DNA of 46,636 nucleotides from Synechococcus sp. AG-683-C23 (lineage in GTDB: Bacteria > Cyanobacteriota > Cyanobacteriia > PCC-6307 > Cyanobiaceae): assembly GCA_003208835.1 (NCBI GenBank), contig QCVD01000019.1, forward strand, positions 1 to 46,636. The letters are read 5' to 3'. Made by a program: the position numbers and the translations under genes. Position 1 is the stretch's first letter, and every line of letters starts with the position of its first letter. Below the pieces are notes generated by a model that saw nothing but the letters and a program-made list of their open reading frames with translations, had not been told where the DNA came from and did not search any database. Of this stretch, positions 33,352 to 43,306 are shown one piece after another.

Positions 33352-35129
33352 TGGGAGCTGGAGCTGATTGGAAACGCGTTCGGCGTCTTGGCCGCTATTT
33401 GGCCCGCGATCGGCGTCGTCTCTTCGTCACCCTCGCTTTGCTCGTGCCACTTGCACTGGCAGGGTCGATCCAGCCCTTGCTGGTTGGTCAGGCGATCAGT
33501 GTTCTGCGCCGCGAGCCAAGCCTTCCTTGGCTGTCTGGATTGTCGATTCCTCAGGCGATCCAAACGATCGTGGGTCTGCTCTTAATCTCTGTGTTGTTGC
33601 GACTGGCCCTGCAAGGGATTCAGTCTTTCAACATTCAGGCCGTTGGGCAACGGCTCACGGCTCGAATCCGAGACGATCTTTTCCGGCACGCCCTTTCGCT
33701 TTCCCTTCGTTTCCACGACAGCATGCCGGTGGGCAAGCTGCTCACCAGGCTGACCAACGATGTGGATGCCTTAGCTGAGGTTTTTGGAAGCGGGGCTGTC
33801 GGGGTGCTCGGCGATTTGGTGAGCTTGACCGTGATTGCCACCACCATGCTGCTGATTGAGTGGCGCCTCGGTTTATTGCTGCTGGTGACCCAAGTCCCCG
33901 TCACTTTGTTCGTGTTGTGGCTGCAAGGTCGTTTTAGGAAAGCCAATTACATGGTCCGTGAAGAGCTGTCCCAGCTCAATGCTGATTTTCAGGAAAATCT
34001 TCAGGGACTTGAGGTTGTTCAGATGTACCGCCGGGAGCAGGTCAATAGCCGCCGTTTCTCCCGCACCGGTGCCGCCTATCGCAGTGCGGTGAATGGAACG
34101 ATTTTCTTTGACAGCAGCATCTCCGCGTTCCTGGAATGGGTGAGCCTTGGAGCCGTTGCTTTGGTGCTGGCCCTGGGCGGCTGGATGGTGACCAGCGGAG
34201 CCATGGGGTTAGGCACACTCACCACCTTCATTATTTATGCCCAGCGATTGTTTGATCCCCTGCGACAGCTAGCGGAACGCTTTACCCAGATTCAGGGGGG
34301 GCTGACGGCGGTGGAACGGATTGGGGAGTTGATGGAAAAGCCCTTGGAGATTGTTGAAGCCGATGACCCTCAACCCTTAAATGCGGTGGGTGCTGGTGAA
34401 TTGATTTTCGAAAATGTCAGTTTTTCGTATCGGCCGGACGACCCAATCCTTCGGAATCTGTCCTTTCGGATTGCTCCCGGAGAGCATGTAGCCCTTGTGG
34501 GTCCCACAGGGTCGGGAAAATCCACCGTGATTCGATTGTTGTGTCGCTTATACGAACCTCAGGAGGGGCGAATACTGCTCGATGGCCGCGATATCCGGTC
34601 GATTTCAACGGCGGATCTCCGTCGCCAGTTGGGCGTGGTGCTTCAGGACACGTTTTTGTTCAGTGGCAATGTCGCTGACAATCTGCGTCTTGATGCTGAT
34701 GTCAGCGATGAACAGCTTCAAAGAATCTGTTCTGATCTCGGACTGGATGAGCTGCTTCGGCGGCTTCCTCAGGGGCTCGAAACTGAGTTGCGTGAACGGG
34801 GAGGCAACCTCTCCTCCGGTGAACGGCAGTTGTTGGCCGTTGCGAGGGTGGCGATCCGCAACCCAACAGTTTTGGTGATGGATGAGGCCACTGCTTTCAT
34901 GGATCCATCCACAGAGGCCACCTTGCAGCGTGATCTCGATCGGTTGTTGCAAAAGCGGACGGCAGTGGTGATTGCCCATCGTCTCGCCACCGTCGAGGCT
35001 TCAGATCGCATCTTGGTTTTGAAAGCTGGAGAGTTGATTGAGCAGGGCACCCATGTGGAGTTGCGAGCCAATGGTGGTTTGTATGCCCAGTTAGCTGACC
35101 TACAAGAACGGGGGCTTGCCAAGCTGTGA
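33351..35129 (+). CDS. ABC exporter, fused membrane-ATPase half-transporter
   Basis: A 592-residue type IV ABC exporter (MsbA/MdlB-like). Six membrane segments occupy residues ~20-310, with the inner loop RLTNDVDALAEVFGSG. The nucleotide-binding domain has Walker A GPTGSGKST, signature LSSGERQLLAVARV (LSSGE replacing LSGGQ), Walker B VLVMDEATAFMD and the IAHRLATV switch. It should act as a homo- or heterodimer in the inner membrane. The ATG overlaps the hisG stop, and the GNAT gene overlaps its own 3' end by four bases, giving a hisG-ABC-GNAT operon. Substrate unknown; multidrug, lipid or peptide are all possible. Confidence 0.9.
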   Translation: MGAGADWKRVRRLGRYLARDRRRLFVTLALLVPLALAGSIQPLLVGQAISVLRREPSLPWLSGLSIPQAIQTIVGLLLISVLLRLALQGIQSFNIQAVGQRLTARIRDDLFRHALSLSLRFHDSMPVGKLLTRLTNDVDALAEVFGSGAVGVLGDLVSLTVIATTMLLIEWRLGLLLLVTQVPVTLFVLWLQGRFRKANYMVREELSQLNADFQENLQGLEVVQMYRREQVNSRRFSRTGAAYRSAVNGTIFFDSSISAFLEWVSLGAVALVLALGGWMVTSGAMGLGTLTTFIIYAQRLFDPLRQLAERFTQIQGGLTAVERIGELMEKPLEIVEADDPQPLNAVGAGELIFENVSFSYRPDDPILRNLSFRIAPGEHVALVGPTGSGKSTVIRLLCRLYEPQEGRILLDGRDIRSISTADLRRQLGVVLQDTFLFSGNVADNLRLDADVSDEQLQRICSDLGLDELLRRLPQGLETELRERGGNLSSGERQLLAVARVAIRNPTVLVMDEATAFMDPSTEATLQRDLDRLLQKRTAVVIAHRLATVEASDRILVLKAGELIEQGTHVELRANGGLYAQLADLQERGLAKL

Positions 35130-35629
35130 TGTCCTCGTTGCAAGTGCCTGCAGAGCCGTTACTGAAGCAATACGGCGAGGACGCAAGGTTGTGTCACTGC
35201 GCGAATGATCAGCTCACCCTGGTGTTCAGTCAGTCCCAGCCGTTTGATCTCATTGAGCTTGAGCAGTTGCTCGAAGCTGTGGGTTGGAGTCGCCGCCCCG
35301 CCCGCCGTGTGCGGAAAGCTTTGTCAAACAGTCTTCTGAAGGTGGGTTTATGGCGCCATGACCCAAGGGTGCCCCGGCTTGTTGGGTTCGCCCGGTGCAC
35401 GGGAGATGGCATTTTTGAGGCCACCGTTTGGGACGTGGCTGTTCACCCCCTTTATCAAGGCAATGGCTTGGGCAAACAAATGATGATTTATGTCCTTGAG
35501 GCCCTGAACCAGATGGGCACGGAACGGGTGAGCCTGTTTGCTGATCCCGGGGTGGTGAATTTCTATCAGCGTCAGGGGTGGGATCTTGAGCCTCAAGCGC
35601 ATCGTTGTGCTTTTTGGTATTCCAATTGA
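35126..35629 (+). CDS. GNAT acetyltransferase, plastid/Ycf52-like
   Basis: A 167-residue GNAT enzyme. The acetyl-CoA-binding core is VWDVAVHPLYQGNGLGKQMM (motif A, with QGNGLG), followed by VSLFADPGVVNFYQRQGW. This is the type found in cyanobacteria and in red-algal plastids (Ycf52), whose plant relatives (NSI) acetylate chloroplast proteins. It is cytosolic. It overlaps the ABC exporter gene by four bases and converges with the glycosyltransferase gene (8 bp between stops). Confidence 0.82.
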   Translation: MMSSLQVPAEPLLKQYGEDARLCHCANDQLTLVFSQSQPFDLIELEQLLEAVGWSRRPARRVRKALSNSLLKVGLWRHDPRVPRLVGFARCTGDGIFEATVWDVAVHPLYQGNGLGKQMMIYVLEALNQMGTERVSLFADPGVVNFYQRQGWDLEPQAHRCAFWYSN

Positions 35630-35637
35630 GGGATGGA

Positions 35638-36324
35638 TCAACGTCGATAGGTTTGGATTAACTGTTCGGCGTTCACGCCGTTTCTCCAGCGTCGTCTGAG
35701 CTGAGCATTCTTCCAAGCTTGGTTCAAAACGCTGCGACGGCTCCAACGGCGTGAACTTGTGGTGAGGGCGCACCCCAGGGCACCGATCCGACTGATCTGT
35801 CGAAGCCGTTGGATGAGGTCGAGATCTTCCATGAGAGCTAAAGAGCGATAGCCCCCAACGCGGTCATACAGGCTGCGGTGGATCAGCAGTCCTTGGTCTC
35901 CATAGGGCATTTGTCCCCAGCGGCTGCGAAGCCCGACACACCATTCCAGCAGCCTCAACATTGGCCGGCGTTCATCGACGCGAAAGTCGAACGCCCAAGC
36001 CTGCTGCCGTCCTTGCGCCATGGTGTGAACCCTTTGGACGTGGTCGACCCAGTTCTGGCTGAGCCGACTATCGGCATGCAAGATCAGCAACCAGGCGTGC
36101 TGTGAAGACTGCAGACCCTGTTGGAGTTGCTGGCCCCGTCCCTGAACGGGGCTTTGCAAAACGCGGGCACCTCCTTGATGGGCCACCTGAATGGTTTTGT
36201 CTGTACTGCCACCATCCACAACAACAATCTCGAGGGCATTTGGCCACCGCTGGAGATCTGCCAGGAGAGAGGGAAGGTGCCGCGCTTCGTTAAGGGCGGG
36301 AACCACCACCGTTAGCCCTGCCAT
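35638..36324 (-). CDS. GT2 glycosyltransferase, radical-SAM-associated transferase 2
   Basis: A 228-residue family 2 glycosyltransferase with the N-terminal nucleotide-sugar site (VVVPALNEARHLPSLL, VVVDGGSTD) and the DXD-like HADSRL. The acceptor part carries YGDQGLLIHRSLYDRVGGYRSLALMEDLDL. This is the TIGR04283 pattern, named transferase 2, rSAM/selenodomain-associated, a partner of the ArsS-type radical SAM proteins. It overlaps the upstream transferase-1 gene by 13 bp, so they are a co-translated pair. Confidence 0.82.
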   Translation of the reverse strand: MAGLTVVVPALNEARHLPSLLADLQRWPNALEIVVVDGGSTDKTIQVAHQGGARVLQSPVQGRGQQLQQGLQSSQHAWLLILHADSRLSQNWVDHVQRVHTMAQGRQQAWAFDFRVDERRPMLRLLEWCVGLRSRWGQMPYGDQGLLIHRSLYDRVGGYRSLALMEDLDLIQRLRQISRIGALGCALTTSSRRWSRRSVLNQAWKNAQLRRRWRNGVNAEQLIQTYRR

Positions 36325-36953
36325 GGCCTTAGGTCTGAGAGGTGATCGAGATCGTTCCGCTGTGCGATGAGTGCTGTGCTCAGTAGGTTTTGTCTTGCTT
36401 TAGCTGTGGTTTGTTCCAGCACATTTGCTGTCCCCCAGGGAATTCCCTCCAGGGGCCAATGGTGCGGGCGTCGAAGCAGTTTCGGGCTGAAGCCAATTAG
36501 CCAGTAGCCGCCGTCCTCAGCAGGACCGAGCACAAGATCGTGGCTCTGAAGGCTGGTGATTGCCGATCGAAGGTCGTTGGAGTTCAGATCCGGAAGGTCA
36601 GTGCCAATGAACAGGGTGCTGAGTTCATTGCTTTGGCACATCAGAAGCTGGCGTTTCATCCGGCAGCCCAAGTTGCCGGTCCCTTGCAAGTTCACTTTTG
36701 TTAGGCCGAGTTGCTCTCCCCAGCGCCGGGCCGCTTTGGGGCCAAGGCCTTCAACGGCCAATGTTGCTGTGATGTCGTGGGCCGTTTCCATCGACGCCAC
36801 CACACGGGCCGTATGAAGCGTGAGTTCACGTTGGATACGCATCGCGCTTTCCCCGGCATGGACCATTCCAGCGCAGTGCTTCAGGTCATGCTTAAGGCGT
36901 TGTTTACACCGGTTGGGTGATGGCCAACGGGCCATCACCACGATGCGTGGCAT
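36312..36953 (-). CDS. TIGR04282/DUF2064 nucleotidyltransferase-like transferase 1
   Basis: A 213-residue protein (from the ATG at 36953, MPRIVVMARWPSPNRCK), of the CofC/DUF2064-like family, transferase 1, rSAM/selenodomain-associated. Typical marks: LFIGTDLPDLNSNDL and LVLGPAEDGGYWLIG, a nucleotide-binding GT-A fold. The frame is open to 37010, but upstream residues overlap the htrA end. It pairs with transferase 2 and by family association may supply a nucleotide-activated sugar for arsenosugar or related synthesis. That role is inferred from co-occurrence. Confidence 0.8.
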   Translation of the reverse strand: MPRIVVMARWPSPNRCKQRLKHDLKHCAGMVHAGESAMRIQRELTLHTARVVASMETAHDITATLAVEGLGPKAARRWGEQLGLTKVNLQGTGNLGCRMKRQLLMCQSNELSTLFIGTDLPDLNSNDLRSAITSLQSHDLVLGPAEDGGYWLIGFSPKLLRRPHHWPLEGIPWGTANVLEQTTAKARQNLLSTALIAQRNDLDHLSDLRPWQG

Positions 36954-36954
36954 C

Positions 36955-38082
36955 TCAATTTTGACGGGGTAATTCTTTTGGCCGCACTTCAACGGAGATT
37001 TCATTGCCATCGCGTCTCAGTTTCAGCTGCATGGGTTGTCCCACCTCGCCGCGGTCAACGGCGAGCTGAACTTCTGTGGGGTTTTGCACCGATTCGCCAT
37101 CCACATCAAGAATTAGATCGCATTGGCGGATGTCGGCCTCCGCTGCAGGGGTGTTGGGTACCACCTCCACCACCAGAACCCCATTGCGCTCAGGCACATT
37201 GCAGCTGCTGCCAGTGGCATTGATTTCTCGGGCCAGCTGCGGCGTCAGGCTCCGAAGTTGCACCCCGATGAAGGGATGTGAGGCTTCCCCCGTGCTCACA
37301 ATCTGTTGGGCGATTCGCTTCGCCAGATTGACGGGCACGGCGAAGCTGAGTCCTCCCCCTGGTGCTGTTCTGATCGCAGTGTTGATGCCGATCACCTGGC
37401 CCGCGGCATTGATGAGCGGCCCGCCACTGTTGCCTGGATTGACGGCTGCATCCGTTTGGATATAAGGAACGCGTTGACCTTCACCAACGGCGTTGGTTCG
37501 GTCGACGGCGCTGATAATGCCAGCCGTCACTGTGTTGTTGAGGCCAAAGGGATTGCCAATGGCGATGGCCCATTCACCGGGCTTCAAATCATCAGAGTTG
37601 CCAAGGGATGCCACCGGTAGGTTTTCGGCAACCACCTTCACCACTGCAACGTCGGTTAAGGGGTCACCTCCGAGCACCTTGCCCTTGAAGCTGCGCCCAT
37701 CTGGAAGGGTCACGGCCACTTGGTCGGCCCCTCGAACAACATGTTCATTCGTGAAAATCAATCCATTGCTTCGCGTGATGAAGCCTGAGCCCTGACCTTG
37801 CTGTCGCTGGGTCGAAGGGCCGATTCCAAAAATCCCGCCCAGCGGATTATTCACTTTTTTCACCACATCGATGCGCACCACTGCGGGCCCCACCCTGTCC
37901 ACCGCTTTCACGATCACATTCTCTCGGGCCTGGAGTGGCGCACTTCGAGGTTGGTCATTGACAACTGGTGGAGCCAGTTGAGTGGGTTTGGGACCCAATC
38001 CCAATTGGGACTTGATCAAACCGCATGACGACAGGCTTGTACCGATCAAAGCGAGTCCGATCCAACGAGAGAAAGTTGGCAT
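36955..38082 (-). CDS. HtrA/Deg-type serine protease with PDZ domain
   Basis: A 375-residue exported protease/chaperone that degrades damaged periplasmic or thylakoid-lumen proteins. From the ATG at 38082 the N-terminus is a lipoprotein-like signal (SLSSC). The catalytic triad is H114 (TNEHVV), D144 (LTDVAVV) and S219 (GNSGGP). One PDZ domain occupies the C-terminal ~90 residues ([18 protein letters not shown]). The plan matches cyanobacterial HhoA/HhoB/HtrA. An ATG at 38106 would add eight residues. Divergent from dnaA, with 87 bp between starts. Confidence 0.92.
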   Translation of the reverse strand: MPTFSRWIGLALIGTSLSSCGLIKSQLGLGPKPTQLAPPVVNDQPRSAPLQARENVIVKAVDRVGPAVVRIDVVKKVNNPLGGIFGIGPSTQRQQGQGSGFITRSNGLIFTNEHVVRGADQVAVTLPDGRSFKGKVLGGDPLTDVAVVKVVAENLPVASLGNSDDLKPGEWAIAIGNPFGLNNTVTAGIISAVDRTNAVGEGQRVPYIQTDAAVNPGNSGGPLINAAGQVIGINTAIRTAPGGGLSFAVPVNLAKRIAQQIVSTGEASHPFIGVQLRSLTPQLAREINATGSSCNVPERNGVLVVEVVPNTPAAEADIRQCDLILDVDGESVQNPTEVQLAVDRGEVGQPMQLKLRRDGNEISVEVRPKELPRQN

Positions 38083-38169
38083 CACGGTTTTGTCGGTAAT
38101 GATCAATCTAAGAATGGCCGCAGCCTCACAACCTGCGTAGATTCAACTTTCAGGAGAGCGGCGATTTTC

Positions 38170-39558
38170 GTGGAGACGGGAGACGAGCTCTGGACCAAGG
38201 TTCGACAGGGGTTACAGGACAAGCTCTCCAAACCCACCTTTGAGACGTTCATTCGTCCGACGAGCTGCAGCAGCTTCAGCAATGGCGAATTGAAGTTGTT
38301 GGCTCCCAACCCTTTCACCAGTATTCGACTGCGGGAGCAGTTGCTGCCCACCATCGCTGAAATGGCGACAAGTATCAGTGGTCGATCTGTTCAAGTCACG
38401 GTCTTGGCAGAAACTGCACTGCCCAAGTCGGAGGTCGCTACCAATGCGGCTCCTGTGGACAGTGCCGATGTGGCTGAACCACCTCGACACTCAGCCCCAG
38501 CACGCCCTAGTGGGCAGCGCCGCTATTTGCCAGCGCTTAATCCCCGTTATGTGTTCGGTCGCTTTGTGGTGGGTCAGAACAGCCGCATGGCCCACGCCGC
38601 TGCTTTGGCAGTGGCAGAGGCCCCTGGGCGGGAATTCAATCCTTTGTTCATTTGTGGTGGCGTTGGCCTAGGAAAAACCCACCTGATGCAGGCCATTGGC
38701 CATTACCGCCTCGAGATCGATCCGGGGGCTCGGGTGGCGTACGTGTCCACCGAAACGTTCACCAATGATTTGATTCAAGCGATTCGTAAGGACGGCATGC
38801 AGGCCTTTCGTGATCGTTATCGAGCTGCTGATTTGATCCTGGTCGACGATATTCAATTCATTGAGGGCAAGGAATACACCCAGGAGGAGTTTTTTCACAC
38901 GTTCAACGCTTTGCACGAGGCTGGACGCCAGGTGGTGATTGCCAGTGATCGCCCTCCCAGCCAGATCCCGCGCTTGCAACAACGGCTGATTTCTCGTTTT
39001 CAGATGGGACTGATTGCTGATATCCAATCCCCCGACCTTGAGACGCGGATGGCGATTCTTCAAAAGAAGGCGGAGCAAGAGCGGATGGCTTTGCCTCGGG
39101 ATCTGATCCAGTACATCGCTGGTCGTTTTACCTCCAATATTCGAGAGCTGGAGGGAGCTCTGACCCGAGCGGTGGCGTTTGCTTCGATTACAGGTCTGCC
39201 GATGACGGTGGAGTCGGTCGCGCCGATGCTTGATCCCACCGGACAAGGCGTGGAGGTGTCTCCTCAGCAGGTGATTGAGAAAGTTTCCGAGGTGTTCGAT
39301 GTCACCGCAGAGGAGATGTGCAGCAGTACCCGCCGTCGTGCCGTCAGCCAGGCTCGTCAGGTGGGGATGTACTTGATGCGTCAGGGCACAGACTTAAGTC
39401 TTCCTCGTATTGGCGACACCTTCGGGGGTAAGGACCACACCACGGTGATGTATGCGATTGATCAAATCGAAAAAAAGTTAGCTTCCGATCCGAAGCTCGC
39501 CGGTCAAGTGCAGAAGGTGCGGGACTTGCTGCAAATTGATTCAAGAAGCAGGCGTTGA
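38170..39558 (+). CDS. dnaA: Chromosomal replication initiator DnaA
   Basis: A 462-residue DnaA. Domain I begins [21 protein letters not shown]; domain III starts near [13 protein letters not shown] with Walker [11 protein letters not shown] and Walker [10 protein letters not shown]; domain IV ends with the DNA-binding signature [12 protein letters not shown]. The start is a GTG at 38170, preceded at a modest distance by an AGGAG. As often in cyanobacteria, dnaA is not next to dnaN, and I saw no cluster of DnaA boxes (TTATCCACA-like) in the flanking spaces, so there is no evidence for an origin here. Confidence 0.96.
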   Translation: METGDELWTKVRQGLQDKLSKPTFETFIRPTSCSSFSNGELKLLAPNPFTSIRLREQLLPTIAEMATSISGRSVQVTVLAETALPKSEVATNAAPVDSADVAEPPRHSAPARPSGQRRYLPALNPRYVFGRFVVGQNSRMAHAAALAVAEAPGREFNPLFICGGVGLGKTHLMQAIGHYRLEIDPGARVAYVSTETFTNDLIQAIRKDGMQAFRDRYRAADLILVDDIQFIEGKEYTQEEFFHTFNALHEAGRQVVIASDRPPSQIPRLQQRLISRFQMGLIADIQSPDLETRMAILQKKAEQERMALPRDLIQYIAGRFTSNIRELEGALTRAVAFASITGLPMTVESVAPMLDPTGQGVEVSPQQVIEKVSEVFDVTAEEMCSSTRRRAVSQARQVGMYLMRQGTDLSLPRIGDTFGGKDHTTVMYAIDQIEKKLASDPKLAGQVQKVRDLLQIDSRSRR

Positions 39559-39559
39559 T

Positions 39560-40249
39560 TCACTGGCAAGATGTTTTTTCTCCTTTCCAACCGGCCATAT
39601 CCCGTGCGCTTTCGGAGCACACCAAGCGTCTGGCAGGTGCGAGTGCAGGCTCCAATTGACGCGAACTGAACGGTGGAAGAGGCCGTTGGCGAAGCCAGGC
39701 AGCCCAACGAAATTCGTGATATGGGATGTGGGCTTGGGGTTTGATCAAGCCTTCCTGCTTCAGTCTCCAGACCAAGCTGCGGTAGGGATCGTCTTCCAAC
39801 GTCAGCAACGAACGTGGTAGCTCGCTGGGATGTCTGGGACCCTGCCCACGACTGTCATAGAGATAAAGCCAGCCTTGCTTCTGCAGATAATGAATCGCCG
39901 CCGTTGGATGTTGCCCATCAACTTCGGCAATCACATACCCCCATGTGGTGGCTTCAGGGTCAATGCCGAGCAGAGACCTCAACCTGTGATGACGATCCAC
40001 CATCCAAAGTGAGCCCTCTGCATTGCGCACCATCGGCACAGGCTTTTTACGCAGATAGTCCAGGCGGGTTTGCCGACTATCACTGGAAAAATCAACTTGC
40101 CGGGCCCAGACCTCGGCGTAGCCAACGCACCACTGTGTGGGGTGCAGAGCTGCGACAGAAACTTCCACCAGCGGCGTTTCTGGCGTGGGGGAGGGAATGT
40201 TCTGAGAAACGGACAGTCGGAGCGACACGCCTCTTTTGCGAGCCTTCAA
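39560..40249 (-). CDS. ParB-like (ParBc_2) protein
   Basis: A 229-residue protein of the ParB-like superfamily (ParBc_2 type). The core is VSVAALHPTQWCVGYAEVWARQ, followed by LDYLRKKPVPMVRNAEGSLWMVDRHHRLRSLLG, the DRHH segment matching the nucleotide/nuclease motif of the fold. It is not a chromosome-partitioning ParB: it lacks the helix-turn-helix domain. It lies 4 bp after the GST stop, on the same strand, and its 3' end abuts the dnaA stop. Function unknown. Confidence 0.75.
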   Translation of the reverse strand: MKARKRGVSLRLSVSQNIPSPTPETPLVEVSVAALHPTQWCVGYAEVWARQVDFSSDSRQTRLDYLRKKPVPMVRNAEGSLWMVDRHHRLRSLLGIDPEATTWGYVIAEVDGQHPTAAIHYLQKQGWLYLYDSRGQGPRHPSELPRSLLTLEDDPYRSLVWRLKQEGLIKPQAHIPYHEFRWAAWLRQRPLPPFSSRQLEPALAPARRLVCSESARDMAGWKGEKTSCQ

Positions 40250-40253
40250 ACCA

Positions 40254-41504
40254 CTATGGCTGAATCAAAAAAGCTCTGGGGTCTTGGTCGAACCGATTTC
40301 GCACCCCCAGAGGTTCCGCTTGTTGTGAACCATCCATGGCCGCCGTGGCTTCAAGGGCTTGGCGAAGCAGACGCCCGGCGGGTACGGGCATATCGCGCGG
40401 AATAGAGATGCGGTCCCGTAGATAGCGCAGCGATGCTGCAGAGCCTTTTGGAGGTTGACAAGCTGCTCCGGTGATCAGTCGGGTCAGTGCGCAACGCAAC
40501 GGCAGGTCAAATCCCTTGTGGCCTAAGGGACTGCGTTTCAGCAGCTGGCGGCGATGGCGTAACACCCTCGATAAGGCAAGGGGGGCTTGGCCCTTGAGGC
40601 TCTCGTCGGGCCAAACGGCTTCGTCGTCACCGAGTCCATCTCCACGGTCGATTTTTGCCGCAAGGTCTTTGGCAATCTCCGAGTTGTCCGTCCAACAACC
40701 TCCCATTTGTGGCGGCAAGTCATGGACATGGGTGTGCATATCGCTCTGGGTTCCGCGGTAAGTCTCCAGGGATTCAAGAGCACGAAACCATCGATCAATG
40801 CTGGGGTGCTCGTGTCGCAATCGATAGCCCTTGTAGTACGCCAATGAGGCGTTCATCCGCTCCACATAAGGAACAAACAACAAGTCGACGGTTTCGGGTT
40901 GTTCGCTGCGTAGCCAAGGTCCAGCTGTGGTGTTGAGCTGCTGTTCAAAGCGCTGGGCGACCGCTCTGAATTGTTCCTTTGCTTGATTTTGCTGGCGAGG
41001 ATTGAGACCTGGACTACAGAGCCAGATGCACCAAGCGCGGAACAAGAGACGCTCTAAATCACGTAGTTCCAAAGAATCTGGATCGGTCATCGCACCACCA
41101 AGGGGGCCAAACTGTTGCTCAAGAGCAAGCAAAATCACATCGCTTTCTGTGATGAGTTCCCCGTTGAGTTCCAGGGCAGGGAGCATGCCTGAGGGAACTT
41201 TTTTCAAAAACCAAGGTTCCTTTGGTCCATAGCAACGCATGGTCACCTTTTTGATCTTGTAGGGAATCCGCTTGAACTCCAACCAAAGCCAAATCTTTTG
41301 GCAGTAGGGGCACCAGGCGTGATGGTCTCTAAACAATGTGATTTGCACATTGTTCGGGTCATGGCCGAAGAGACGCAGGTTGGCTTGGGCGTTGGTGGGT
41401 CCTTGGATACGTTCCTGTTCGGGAGCTGCATGCTGTGTCAGCTCGTCCCAGCTCAGCGGGTTGATGGCTGCGGATACAACGGTGGCGGATGAAAAGGTCA
41501 TCAC
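40254..41504 (-). CDS. Large glutathione S-transferase family protein
   Basis: A 416-residue GST, twice the usual length. The thioredoxin-like domain begins near residue 55 (ITLFRDHHAWCPYCQKIWLWLE, with a glutaredoxin-style CPYC), the cis-Pro is in VPSGMLPALELNG, and the SDVILLALE motif binds glutathione. A helical domain follows to ~residue 235. The last 150 residues form an additional helical region (ending FLIQP) seen in cyanobacterial and plant members. Likely a glutathione-dependent reductase or lyase rather than a simple transferase, from the CPYC. Divergent from gor. Confidence 0.85.
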   Translation of the reverse strand: MMTFSSATVVSAAINPLSWDELTQHAAPEQERIQGPTNAQANLRLFGHDPNNVQITLFRDHHAWCPYCQKIWLWLEFKRIPYKIKKVTMRCYGPKEPWFLKKVPSGMLPALELNGELITESDVILLALEQQFGPLGGAMTDPDSLELRDLERLLFRAWCIWLCSPGLNPRQQNQAKEQFRAVAQRFEQQLNTTAGPWLRSEQPETVDLLFVPYVERMNASLAYYKGYRLRHEHPSIDRWFRALESLETYRGTQSDMHTHVHDLPPQMGGCWTDNSEIAKDLAAKIDRGDGLGDDEAVWPDESLKGQAPLALSRVLRHRRQLLKRSPLGHKGFDLPLRCALTRLITGAACQPPKGSAASLRYLRDRISIPRDMPVPAGRLLRQALEATAAMDGSQQAEPLGVRNRFDQDPRAFLIQP

Positions 41505-41662
41505 AAAAGTGCAAACAGTGCGTTGACTCCAGAGGTCAGTGGATCCTCAGTTATCAGCCTTCAGGGCGTCACTCTGACGGGTTCTCTCCACAGTTGGCTG
41601 CTGATCACTCTGTGGGCGGTCACGCCGGCGATTAACCACAATGACTGGAGAGCTCTTGCCCG

Positions 41663-43021
41663 ATGGAATTGCCTTTTGACTTGGTTGTGCTTGGAGCTGG
41701 TTCAGGTGGACTTGCTGCGGCTAAACGGGCGGCGAGCTATGGCGCGCGCGTGGCCATCCTGGAGGGTGATCGCGTTGGTGGTACCTGCGTGATCCGCGGT
41801 TGCGTTCCTAAGAAACTGCTGGTTTATGGCGCTCAAGCACGGCATCAACTGGCCGATGCCCCTGCTTATGGCCTCAAGCTCGGCTCCATTCAGTCCGATG
41901 TTCCGGAGCTGCTGCGACGTGTGCGCTCGGAGGTGGACCGCCTCAACACACTTCACTTGGGCTTTCTTGAGAAAGCTGGTGTGACGCTGATCTCTGGGTG
42001 GGGGCGGTTCACTGGACCCCACAACATTGGTATATCGCAACAGCGTGGCGGAGCGATCAGTGAAGAGGTCATTGCATCTCGGTTCCTTGTCGCCGTTGGT
42101 GGTCGGCCGGCGCGTCCGCAAATTCCTGGGATTGAGAAGACCTGGGTGAGTGATGACATGTTTGAGCTTGAAGATGTCCCCTCTTCGGTTTTGGTCGTGG
42201 GGGCAGGCTTCATTGCCTGTGAATTTGCTTGCATCTTGCGGGGCCTTGGTGTTTCGGTGACGCAGGTCGTGCGGGGGGCAAGGCTGTTAAGGGGGTTTGA
42301 TACCGAATTGGCCACTGCCGTACTCGAAGGGATGCGGGATAGCGGGATTGAGGTGGTGTTTGATCAAACGGTCATCGCAGTGGAGGGAGACCCTGGCGCG
42401 CTTACTGCGCAGCTCTCCGATGGAACCTCGAGAGCTTGTGGTGGTGTTCTGATGGCGACAGGGCGTCGTCCCTGGCTGCATGATCTTGGCTTGCAAGAAG
42501 CCGGTATCAACATCGAGGCTGGGCGCATCAAGGTGGACTCCGATTCATACACGTCGGTTTCTCATATTGCTGCTGTTGGGGATGTCACAGACCGAGTGAA
42601 TCTCACTCCGGTTGCGATCGACGAAGGACGTGCATTTGCCGATAGTGCTTTTGGTACTCGTCACCGTCGTGTTGACCATGAGCTGGTCGCAAGTGCTGTC
42701 TTTAGTGACCCACAATTGGCGACGGTCGGTTTATCGGAAGAGGCTGCAATTGAGCGTTTTGGCGCTGAGGGGGTTGTTGTACATCGTGCCCGCTTCCGCT
42801 CGATGTCTCGGGCTTTGCCTGCTTCGGGTCCCCGATGTTTGCTCAAATTGGTGCTCGAGAAGGCTAGTGATCGTGTGCTGGGATGCCACATGGTGGGTGA
42901 GCACGCGGCGGAAATCATTCAAATGGCGGCAATTGCTGTGGGTATGGGAGCAACCAAAGCAGATTTTGATCGCACCATGGCACTCCATCCCTCCGTGTCT
43001 GAGGAGTTTGTGACCATGTGA
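41663..43021 (+). CDS. gor: Glutathione-disulfide reductase
   Basis: A 452-residue flavoenzyme that reduces GSSG with a pyridine nucleotide. FAD motif GAGSGGLAAAKRAA (11-24), redox disulfide C42/C47 in GGTCVIRGCVPKKL, second Rossmann region VLVVGAGFIACEFACIL, and the dimerisation domain with the catalytic His-Glu near the end (ALHPSVSEEF). The length is normal. It is divergent from the large GST; a single promoter region of 158 bp serves both, which fits a shared glutathione role. Confidence 0.94.
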   Translation: MELPFDLVVLGAGSGGLAAAKRAASYGARVAILEGDRVGGTCVIRGCVPKKLLVYGAQARHQLADAPAYGLKLGSIQSDVPELLRRVRSEVDRLNTLHLGFLEKAGVTLISGWGRFTGPHNIGISQQRGGAISEEVIASRFLVAVGGRPARPQIPGIEKTWVSDDMFELEDVPSSVLVVGAGFIACEFACILRGLGVSVTQVVRGARLLRGFDTELATAVLEGMRDSGIEVVFDQTVIAVEGDPGALTAQLSDGTSRACGGVLMATGRRPWLHDLGLQEAGINIEAGRIKVDSDSYTSVSHIAAVGDVTDRVNLTPVAIDEGRAFADSAFGTRHRRVDHELVASAVFSDPQLATVGLSEEAAIERFGAEGVVVHRARFRSMSRALPASGPRCLLKLVLEKASDRVLGCHMVGEHAAEIIQMAAIAVGMGATKADFDRTMALHPSVSEEFVTM

Positions 43022-43306
43022 GTGGGATGATTTCAAGCTTGAGGAATATCTTTATTTTTGAAATTATTGATGAGGCTTGTTTGCATTTTTTGATCTAATT
43101 TTAGGAATATTGCGATTGTCTTCCGCGGAGGGACTATGCGGAGGAATGATATTTCAGTAAAGGGTTTATTTGAAAATCTGTCGATGAATTAATAATTATT
43201 TCGTTGTTAATAGTAGGCACTGTATTTCCAATATTAAACATTTAAATGTATCGAAAATATATTCATTTGGGTCTCTATCAGGATTGTTGGTTCTGTTGAA
43301 ATCAAC
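43022..43306. other. AT-rich intergenic stretch
   Basis: A 285-bp gap between the convergent gor and cation exchanger genes, visibly AT-richer than its surroundings. I see no ORF of note or tRNA. A short CCGC/GCGG repeat (about 43122-43141) might form a hairpin, but there is no clean terminator. Confidence 0.35.

Noticed and set aside
38083-38169. Replication origin beside dnaA
   Set aside because: No DnaA-box cluster or AT-rich unwinding region; cyanobacterial dnaA genes are often away from the origin.
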